64,000 nucleotides of DNA. It comes from Nostoc sp. FACHB-892 (lineage in GTDB: Bacteria; Cyanobacteriota; Cyanobacteriia; Cyanobacteriales; Nostocaceae). Below are positions 1 to 8,300 of this stretch, piece by piece. Under the pieces are notes generated by a model. The model was not told the origin of the DNA and searched no databases. It was given only the letters and a program-made list of their open reading frames with translations. Position 1 is the stretch's first letter. Each line of letters opens with the position of its first letter. Location: NCBI RefSeq assembly GCF_014698795.1, contig NZ_JACJTR010000013.1:124001-188000 (forward strand), given 5' to 3'. The position numbers and the translations under genes are program-made.

Positions 1-3000
1 ATAAACCAGCTTTTCAACATCGGCAGCCCGGTTGTAGAGATTGTTACTTTTTAAGTCCTCGAAGACTTTAGGAAATAACCGGAAGACGGTACGACCAATG
101 CCGATATAAGAATTGACTGCTGCGGGGTAAACATAAGCAACTGCTCCGGTTTTACCCAATGGTTTCGCTGTGAAATAACTACCTATTGGTGTTTGCCAAT
201 CTGTGCCGTTCTCAAAGGCATTATTTACACCTTTACGAGCAGATTCAATTTCTTTGAGTATTTCTTTGGTGTTACGTCCTGCAATTGATAAGACGTATTT
301 TGCATCAGATTGCTGCTCAAAGGTAGCAAATGTTTGGCTGGCGGTAGCTGATAAAGAAGAACTAGCTTCAATGGATTTTTGAAGATGGTTTAGGATATCG
401 GGTATAGTGGAGCGATCGCTAACTGCGATAGGAAACAGATGAAAAGGCATTTGCTGCAAATATCTATTATCACGCTCCTCTTGGCTGGGTTCCTCCGATA
501 AGATTAAATGGGCGTAACTGCCATCTATACCCATGCTATTAATTGCTGCTATTCTGCGTGTGCCGCCTTTATCGACAAACCAAGGTCTTGATTCCATTGC
601 CACATAGAAGGGACTACCTTCCCATACTTGCGGTGTTTTGACACCAGACCATTTTGGTGTGGCGGGAATATACCTGTAATAAAGACAGAGAGCGGTTTTG
701 ATTAAGCTAGCAATTCCCGATGCTGTATAGGTGTGACCGATATTAGCTTTGACGCTGCCTAATGCACAATGCAAACCATTGCCCACTTTTGGATAAGCTT
801 GCAGTAAACCTGTGATTTCGGCTTCATCCTCTTGGGGAATGCCACTACCGAAGACTTCCACATAGTTAACTTCTGTGGGTTGAATCTCCGCCATCTCGAA
901 AGCTTGTTTGCAGACATTGCTGATAGCTGAAGCATCAGGTTTTACCAAAGCGTCACTCAAAGTAGAATTACCTTGTGCAAAACTCATGGCATCAATTACT
1001 GCATAGATGCGTTCATTGTCTTCTTTAGCAGCTTCGTAGCGCTTGAGGACGACAGCACCAGCGCCTTCGCCAACCGTCCAGCCATTAGCTTGTTGGTCAT
1101 AACCCAACGTATTGACACCTGTATTAATCGGTGCAAATTGGCTGCGGAATAAGACATTTTCCACACCACCTGCTAAATCTACTGCACCAACAACCACCGC
1201 GTCTACTTCTCCGGTAGCGAGTAGCATTTGGGCAACTTCCAACGCCTTGAGGGCAGAATTTTCGCCAGCGCTGACGGTGAATGCAGGGCCGGTAAAATTC
1301 CACAAAGCCGAAATCCGACTCGCCATGATGTTGGCAATGTGACTCACATATTCGCCGATTTCTACTGGTTGATGAATACTATCTTTAACAATGGTTTCCA
1401 GTTGGGAAAGCTGTTCGGCAGGTAGAGAAATTCCTTGGTTGAGTAAGCCATCCTTAACTTGCCAAGACAAATTCCATCTTTGCTGTAGCTGATGCACAGA
1501 GAATTCTGTCTCGGCGGCAACAATTACAGCCACATTGCTACCCTCCTGTAGTTTCGCATCTTTCACGGCGCGATCGCTAACCTTCAGAAGCAACAATTGT
1601 TGTGGGTTTAGCTTCTCGATTTCATTTGGTGGGATTTTGCACGATAAAGTATCGATTTCAAAATCCCTGATATATGCCCCTACTGGTGCTTTACCATTTG
1701 TTAAACCGTACTCTTTCAGGACACTTTCTTGATTTTCTATACCGTGCCATCTTTGAGGCGGTAGAGAAGTAAAATGCTGTGTTCCATCATAAATGCTGCG
1801 TTCAAAAGCATCTAAACCATTGCAATTACCAAAAAAGGCATCCATGCCAACAATGGCGACTTTGGTAGGTGGAACAGGTGGAGTTGATTCAACTGATTCT
1901 GCTGTAGTTCCTTGTTCTAAAATCAGATGAGAGTTAGTACCACCGAAACCAAAAGCGCTAATAGCTGCCCGTTTAATTGGTGCGTTATTATTCGGCCATG
2001 TCGTAGCTGTTCTAACAATTTTGTCGGCGGAAATTGTACCTTTTTCTGATATTAAAGGTTCAGAAACATTCATGGTTGGTGGAATTACACCATGAGACAT
2101 ACTCAAAATCACTTTAGTCAAGCCAACCATGCCAGCAGCAGTTAGCAAGTGACCAGTATTTGCCTTAGCAGAACCTACTAGAGGTGCAGCTTGATGTTGA
2201 CCAAAGAATGTTTCTATAGAGTTGAATTCAGTTGTATCTCCTAGTAATGTGCCGGTGGCGTGACACTCTAGATAATCGATGGTTTTTGGGCTAACTTTTG
2301 CCTCATTATAGGCTCGTTCAAAAGCTAAGACTTGTCCTTTAGGATTTGGACTGAGTAAGTGTTTACCTTTGCCATCATTTGAGAGTCCATTACCGCAGAT
2401 AGTAGCGAGAATATTGTCGCCATCTCTAACGGCATCAGAATATCTCTTCAGCATCACCATCCCAACACCATCGGCGGGGATTAGCCCTCTAGAGGATTTA
2501 TCTAAGGGCCGGCTAATGCCGTTTTCTGCATACCCTTGAACACCGGAAAATAACATCCGCACAAATAGCGAATCTGCACAACTGATGGCTCCAGCTAACA
2601 TGACATCAGCTTTGTGTGACCATAAGTAATGAGATGCTAATTTAATTGCATAAAATGATGAGGAGCAAGCAGCATCCAGACATAAATTAATCTGGGATAG
2701 AGATAAAGCTTGAGCTACGATAGATGCTGGTAAACCAGATATCATCGCATTGTATAAAGATGCTTTAGTTGCGCTTGGGACAGCTAAATCAAAATCTTCA
2801 TACTGCAAAAGTTCTCTAACAGCAGGATTAATAGCTTGCTGGTAAATTGGAGAGAATAATTGATTAGATAGTTTTGTCGGGAATGACAAATTACCTAAAA
2901 TTACGCCGCATTTTGCCAGAACATTTTGATTACCCCAATAACCACTTTGTTCAATTGCTTGTTTAGCAGCATACAATGACCATTTGAAGGTGTTATCTAA

Positions 3001-3258
3001 ACCAGCAACAAATTCTAATGGGAGATTGTATTCAGATGGATTAAACTGGAAGTTGCGGATGTATCCGCCTTTGAGAGAATAGGTTTTGTCTGGTGTACCT
3101 TTAACTGGATTGTGAAATATTGTCGGATCTACTCCGATTTCTTCGACGGTTGCAGAGGATGTCGAATCTTTTTGATTAACGATGTTTTGCCAGTATTCTT
3201 CAGGATTCTTTGCATCGGGGAATAGGCATGATAATGCGATGATGGCTATTTTTTCCAC
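1..3258 (-). CDS. Glycolipid-type polyketide synthase subunit KS-CLF-(AT), partial at window edge
   Basis: The frame is open from a GTG at 3258 to the window edge (1086 codons), so the C-terminus is missing. An in-frame TAA lies two codons upstream of the GTG and CGGAG lies about 11 nt upstream. The first half is a ketosynthase with the nucleophile motif DAACSSS (Cys about 198, codon at 2667-2665). The second half is KS-like but has SAGENSA at the same place (Ala about 664), as expected for a chain-length factor. The last visible residues (GAVAYVYPAAVNSYIGIG) look like the start of an acyltransferase-like domain. This KS-CLF-AT order is that of PfaC-type PUFA synthases and heterocyst glycolipid synthases (HglC/HglD group). 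It probably condenses malonyl units into the long aglycone together with the two upstream genes. The exact hgl letter is not assigned. Confidence 0.88.
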   Translation of the reverse strand, partial: MEKIAIIALSCLFPDAKNPEEYWQNIVNQKDSTSSATVEEIGVDPTIFHNPVKGTPDKTYSLKGGYIRNFQFNPSEYNLPLEFVAGLDNTFKWSLYAAKQAIEQSGYWGNQNVLAKCGVILGNLSFPTKLSNQLFSPIYQQAINPAVRELLQYEDFDLAVPSATKASLYNAMISGLPASIVAQALSLSQINLCLDAACSSSFYAIKLASHYLWSHKADVMLAGAISCADSLFVRMLFSGVQGYAENGISRPLDKSSRGLIPADGVGMVMLKRYSDAVRDGDNILATICGNGLSNDGKGKHLLSPNPKGQVLAFERAYNEAKVSPKTIDYLECHATGTLLGDTTEFNSIETFFGQHQAAPLVGSAKANTGHLLTAAGMVGLTKVILSMSHGVIPPTMNVSEPLISEKGTISADKIVRTATTWPNNNAPIKRAAISAFGFGGTNSHLILEQGTTAESVESTPPVPPTKVAIVGMDAFFGNCNGLDAFERSIYDGTQHFTSLPPQRWHGIENQESVLKEYGLTNGKAPVGAYIRDFEIDTLSCKIPPNEIEKLNPQQLLLLKVSDRAVKDAKLQEGSNVAVIVAAETEFSVHQLQQRWNLSWQVKDGLLNQGISLPAEQLSQLETIVKDSIHQPVEIGEYVSHIANIMASRISALWNFTGPAFTVSAGENSALKALEVAQMLLATGEVDAVVVGAVDLAGGVENVLFRSQFAPINTGVNTLGYDQQANGWTVGEGAGAVVLKRYEAAKEDNERIYAVIDAMSFAQGNSTLSDALVKPDASAISNVCKQAFEMAEIQPTEVNYVEVFGSGIPQEDEAEITGLLQAYPKVGNGLHCALGSVKANIGHTYTASGIASLIKTALCLYYRYIPATPKWSGVKTPQVWEGSPFYVAMESRPWFVDKGGTRRIAAINSMGIDGSYAHLILSEEPSQEERDNRYLQQMPFHLFPIAVSDRSTIPDILNHLQKSIEASSSLSATASQTFATFEQQSDAKYVLSIAGRNTKEILKEIESARKGVNNAFENGTDWQTPIGSYFTAKPLGKTGAVAYVYPAAVNSYIGIGRTVFRLFPKVFEDLKSNNLYNRAADVEKLVY

Positions 3259-3347
3259 GATTTATATGCTCCGAGTTTGGGTATTTAGCAAGAGATAATT
3301 AAAAGGCAGGATTTACGCTGTTCCCCAAACTTTGAACGAGGCAAGTT

Positions 3348-3461
3348 ATAGCAATCCTATCTGAGTTGTGAAAATTACTTTTTTTAATCGAACTACAGAG
3401 GCGCAGAGAGCGCAGAGAGAAAAATAAAGAGAGATTTTTACAACTGATTTAGGACTGCTAT
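3348..3461. repeat. MITE-like element with 28-bp terminal inverted repeats
   Basis: A 114-bp segment between two polyketide synthase genes. Its left end (3348-3375, beginning ATAGCAATCCTA) matches the reverse complement of its right end (3434-3461, ATAGCAGTCCTA) at about 23 of 28 positions. The middle is purine-rich with two GCAGAGAG-type units. There is no coding capacity. The structure fits a non-autonomous miniature transposable element; no matching transposase lies in the window. Confidence 0.6.
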
Positions 3462-3489
3462 ATGGATGTTGATTGGTAAAGGAAGATTA

Positions 3490-5217
3490 TTAGCTTCTGA
3501 GCATTTTCATTGACCAAATAATGGCATGAGCGCCGAGCATTCGTGAATAGATTTTTCCCTGGCGGTCGTGTATGATGAAGTTTGCGATCGCACTACTTGG
3601 TGTCTTAGATAGTACTTCACACGAAACGTAAAATGTTTCGTTATGTGGTATCATTGCGAACTGTTCAAATTTTTCTACTTTTCCAGGTAAACAACCTTCT
3701 TCATGAAAGTGTTGTGTCCAAACCCATAAGGCGTGCATACTCAAGTCTGTTGTATAAGGATTGACCCATTGCACCGGGAATTGTCCTTGTTGCTGTGCGC
3801 TGAGTTCTGGCCACAGACATTCTGTAGTGATTTTTTCAGGACTGATGTTTAAGACTCTTTTGATTTCTTGAAAAGCGGGGCCATGAAATAATGTAGCCCC
3901 ACCATTTTGGTAAAAATCTTTTCCTGTAGCGGTGATGATATTATCTTCTTCGAGATTGAGAGATTCATAAGTGGGTACATCTGGGATTTCTCGCTGGAGA
4001 TTAAGTTGAGCGCTAAAATGAAAATGGATTCTGCCTTGTGGGTTTTTACTCGAAATTCTTGCTTTAAGTTCGATTTTTTCAAGATTAGCTTTAGAAATTT
4101 CTTCTATCTCTAAAATATGCTCTTTCGCTAATGTCTCATTGAAAGTAATCCCTTTTAAAACTTTAAAATCTTGGTAATTAAACAATCTGTAACCTGGATA
4201 TAATTGCTCAGAAGCATTGATAATCCAGGTCATTGCACAAGTTGCTGGTAAAACTGGAGAACCAGCAATAGTATGATCGTGTAAAAATGGATTAGCCTCC
4301 AATGTCATTTGGCGACGAATACGATAGGTTCGTAGTTCTGAATCTAGCTCTGTAGCCATTGGAACTAGTGGACTACCAATGACAACTTGTGAGGTTGCAT
4401 GGTTGGTATTATCCATTTCCTTAACGAGCATTTGTGCCCCAACTGCAATGGGAATTATATCAATTTTTCGCTCTTGAAAAATCTTCTTTAATTCTGCTGT
4501 CACCATCCCACTATCCCAAGCGCCCCAGTTGATAGCGACTACATGACATGAGGGATAACTTTGCTTAAATATATGGGCTGATTTGTTCAGAATTTCATTT
4601 GCGATCGCATAATCAGATTGTCCGGGATTTCCGTAAAAGCCTGTTACGGAAGAAAACAAAACTAAATGCTGAAGTTGATTAGGGTTGACGCAAGTTAGCA
4701 GGTTTTCTAAACCTTGAACTTTAGCGGTGTAAACTTTTTCAAAATCCTCTTCTGTTTTCTTTTCAATTAACTTATCAGCTAAGTTTCCAGCGCCGTGGAT
4801 GATTCCGGTAATTGGGCCGAGATGTTGCACAGCAGTGGCAAGTTTTTCTTGTAAAGCTGGCGTATCTGTGACATCGACGCTGATATATTCTGCTTTAGCT
4901 CCGGTTTTTTCAATTGCTGCTAGAGTCTTTTTAATTTCCCGGCTGGAGGTAATTTTGTTATATATTTTTTGTACATTCATGGGTGTAGGCTTCTCTCCTT
5001 GAGAAAGAAGATTTTCCATGATGCATTTTTTCAATGCGGAGTCATCAGAATTTTGAGCATAATCTGGCTCCGTTTCTAATAGTTCGGAGCGACCGAGGAG
5101 GATGAATTTGCAGGGTTGCTGTTGAGCTAATCTGATAGTACACTCAGCCGTAATCCCTTTTGCACCGCCGCTCACGACAAAGACAGATGATGGACTAAGC
5201 TGGGCTGTTTGTGTCAT
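3490..5217 (-). CDS. Polyketide synthase subunit: catalytic ketoreductase half plus hot-dog dehydratase
   Basis: 575 aa. Residues 12-240 are a complete catalytic KR subdomain: NADPH-binding SGGAKGIT at 16-23, Lys166 in TAKVQGLENL, Ser189/190 in LFSSVTGFYG and Tyr203 in SDYAIANE. Residues about 300-460 form a dehydratase-like hot-dog region with FLHDHTIAGSPVLP (His313-His315) and a second half around LFHGPAFQEI. Modular KRs normally have a structural subdomain just before the catalytic one; here that part is the C-terminus of the preceding gene (5397-10796), so the two proteins would have to assemble. AGG/GAGG lies 5-8 nt before the ATG. It is transcribed with the genes on either side. Expected role: reduction and dehydration of beta-keto intermediates during heterocyst glycolipid aglycone synthesis. 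Confidence 0.88.
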   Translation of the reverse strand: MTQTAQLSPSSVFVVSGGAKGITAECTIRLAQQQPCKFILLGRSELLETEPDYAQNSDDSALKKCIMENLLSQGEKPTPMNVQKIYNKITSSREIKKTLAAIEKTGAKAEYISVDVTDTPALQEKLATAVQHLGPITGIIHGAGNLADKLIEKKTEEDFEKVYTAKVQGLENLLTCVNPNQLQHLVLFSSVTGFYGNPGQSDYAIANEILNKSAHIFKQSYPSCHVVAINWGAWDSGMVTAELKKIFQERKIDIIPIAVGAQMLVKEMDNTNHATSQVVIGSPLVPMATELDSELRTYRIRRQMTLEANPFLHDHTIAGSPVLPATCAMTWIINASEQLYPGYRLFNYQDFKVLKGITFNETLAKEHILEIEEISKANLEKIELKARISSKNPQGRIHFHFSAQLNLQREIPDVPTYESLNLEEDNIITATGKDFYQNGGATLFHGPAFQEIKRVLNISPEKITTECLWPELSAQQQGQFPVQWVNPYTTDLSMHALWVWTQHFHEEGCLPGKVEKFEQFAMIPHNETFYVSCEVLSKTPSSAIANFIIHDRQGKIYSRMLGAHAIIWSMKMLRS

Positions 5218-5281
5218 AAATCCTCGTGAATACCTGCATAAATTGGGTTTTTTGATGTGTAACTGATTCTTGAAACCCCAC

Positions 5282-5355
5282 TTCCATTCCTCTCCCCCAC
5301 AGGGAGAGAGGCTTTGATTCTTACTCCCCTTCCCTTGTAGGGAAGGGGTTGGGGG
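5282..5355. repeat. Dispersed GC-rich repeat core in the hgl intergenic gap
   Basis: The 179-bp gap between the two polyketide synthase ORFs holds two hairpins (around CCTCTCCC...GGGAGAGG and CCCCTTCCC...GGGAAGGGG). The reverse complement shares an extended core, containing GGGGAGTAAGA and CAAAGCCTCTCTCC, with the element at 58101-58234. It is therefore a dispersed genomic repeat and not gene-specific sequence. Confidence 0.65.
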
Positions 5356-5396
5356 TTAGGTTCTAGAGAAAGTTGCACACAGCGTTAATCTGCTTT

Positions 5397-8300
5397 TTAA
5401 TCAGCGATAATGGTAACTCGTCCTTGTGATCCGTAGCCAACTTCACTTATATAAAGGTTGGGATCGTGAAGTTCGGCAATTATGTTGTGTACTGACTGTT
5501 TAGCATCAAGCCTGGGGCTTAGGTCGATCGCACGAGTAAATACCTTTGGCCATTCCCATCTCAGAGTTTTGGTTAATCCGAACAAACCAGCGCCGATCGC
5601 ACCAAAGTTGACTTTGTACTCTAAACCGAAGGCTCCATCAAGATGAGCAACTGTGCAGAAACAACTACGTCCATGTTTTGCGGCTTCGTTGAGGGAGGGT
5701 TTGAGGTGTTTCGCCATCAAAAATACCTGCTTGACGATCGCCTTTTCTTGTTCGTTATAAGAAATACTTCCGGTGTGATTTCCTACAAATATCGGATGGA
5801 GATGGATGAAGGCCCCAATCGTTCCGCAGTGAGATGCGATCGCTTGCAATTGTTGTTGAAGATGTTCTTCACTCAAGTTTGCTAAGGTGACGCGGGTTAC
5901 TCCTGTGGGTAATGGCGCTTGTTGGGCGATGAGCGATTGGGGGAAGCTAATAACTACTACTTTCCAGCCTTTCTCGATTAGGGATTCAGTTAATTTATAG
6001 GTGGTGAGGGAACCATCATCGGTGATTAAACCGATGTGTCCCTCTGGTAACGTGAAATCCAAGTAATCAGGTTGTGCTAGGCTTCTGAGTTTGACCGGAT
6101 GGCGCTGGATGGTATGCTCTAATTCCGGTGGTTGTTGGACAAACTCAGGTTCAGACTTTTTTTTTTCACCTCCAGCCAACTGCTGTAGGTAATCGACTAT
6201 TTGACCGATAGTGCGGAGATCGCCGAGTTCTTCGATATTTGGTTTGGGTAAGTTGGGGTACATTTCTTGCATCGCCCCTAAGATTTCTACCCGTTTAATC
6301 GAGTCAATCCCTAAATCCGCTTCCATGTCCATTTCCAGTTCCAGCATCTCGACTGGATAGCCGGTCTTATCGCTGGTGATGGCTAATAGGGTTTCACCTA
6401 AGTTTGCAAATTCATCACTTGTAGCGGGAGCGACTTCTGGTTCTGGAGTGAATGCGACAACTACACTTGGTTCCGGTGCAGCGACTACCTCAACTACTGG
6501 TGCAGCCTCTACTGGAACCTCGGCTGCTTGTTGTATTTCGTGAATTGCAATTTCTACAGAAACACTTCTGGAAGCGTGAGATTGCAGATACTCTACAACT
6601 TGGCCGATGGTGCGTTTTTCTGACAGTTCTTCTAAATTGGGCTTGGGTAAGTTGGGGTACATTTCTTGTAGCGCCCCTAAGATTTCCACCCGTTTGATAG
6701 AGTCAATTCCTAAATCGGCCTCCATGTCCATGTCCATTTCCAGCATCTCGACTGGGTAGCCGGTCTTGTCGCTGGTAATGGCTAAGAGGTTTTTATCCAA
6801 GTCAACAATATCGATGGTTGCACCAGATACAGGTGCAGCAGTTGTAGGTGCTGGTTCTGCAACAACTTCCTCGACTGGGGGTGAGCTAATTTTGACTACA
6901 ACCTCAGCTTGGGGTTCTTCTACTACTGGGACAGGTGGCGCGACTACAGGCTCTACTGTCTCGACGGTGGCGAAATGGGGCGTGGGAAGTGGAGAATAGG
7001 AAGTTTCAACTACAGGCTCTACAGCAGTCGGTAGAGGTGCTTGGATAACATTTAAGCCATTTTTAGCTACAGGCTCAGTTACAGGTAAAGGCTGGCTTTC
7101 TACTATCTTGGTAGTAGCAGGTACGGGTGCGTCAGTAACAGTTGTTTCTGTTGTGAACGGAGTGAAATTGCTTAGTTTCTCAGTGAGTTGAGTTACTCCC
7201 TCACCAGAGATGATTTGAGAATATTCTTGCTGGATGAGTTGGAAAAAGTTTTTAGTATATTCCAACTGCTCTTGAAGATATTGCTCATGGATGCGTAGGG
7301 TTTCACCTTGTTGGGTATGAAACTGCATCATGCTGCGCTCTAGGCTTTCCATGACAACTAGCTTCATTTTGGCAGTTTCGGCTGTTGATTTACTTTCACT
7401 CAACAAGGAATTCTGCTGCTGCATCAGTTGGAAAAACGCTTTAGCGTATTCCATTTGATGGTTGAGATAAGTACCGTGAACTTGTAAGTTCTCGGCTTGA
7501 TTTTCCTGGAACTGTGTCAGGAGGTATTCTAAACTTGCTAAAAGTTGTTCGTAATTTGTAAGTTTTTCTGGTGTTGGTTGCATCTTAGATTCCTGGGCTG
7601 GTTGTAAAAGGGTCACAGGATTCATTTGTTGCTCTGGCTGGCTGATGATATTAGAACTCACACCGTTCATTGTTGGCGTGGATTGCTTATGTCCGTTAGT
7701 CTCGATCGCAGCGAGAGTTGGAGTCACACCTGGGCTGCTAAATAAAGGAACCGCATCAGGATATTCAGGGGTGGGTAATGTGACTTTATGCCCATCTTGC
7801 AAAGCTTGAGCGAAGGCATTTTTCGTTTTTTCGGATCTGTAGTTTATCCCGTTTAAACGGACATTTAATGTCTTCTTCGTCTCAATTGGCGGGATGCTTT
7901 GGGGAAGTTGGTAAGGATCGAGGTTATTCAAAGTCATACCGATCACCCGCAACTGCACAAAGGCTTCTCGCAAAGAGCGATCGCTATTCTTTTGAGTGCT
8001 GGGGTTCAAAGATATGGTAGTATGTGGACGATCGCCAAGGATATCTTTGACTAAGTTGGTGAGAATTCTTCTCGGCCCAAATTCCACAAAGCAAGTACCA
8101 CCCGCCGCATAGATATTTTCAATTTCCTGTTTAAATAGCACTGAGTTGGAAAGGTGGCTTTCGAGGATTTTTTGAATACCTTGGGCTTCTTTGGGATACT
8201 GCTTACTGGTAACGTTGCTGTAAACAGGGATTTTGGGACTTTGAAACTTGACAGACTTAGTGGCGATCGCAAAGGATTTTTGAGCAAAGGCAATTAGCGG

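Noticed and set aside
1228-1732. Several 60-80-codon plus-strand ORFs opposite the KS-CLF gene
   Set aside because: They are antisense shadows of a long, motif-rich coding frame.
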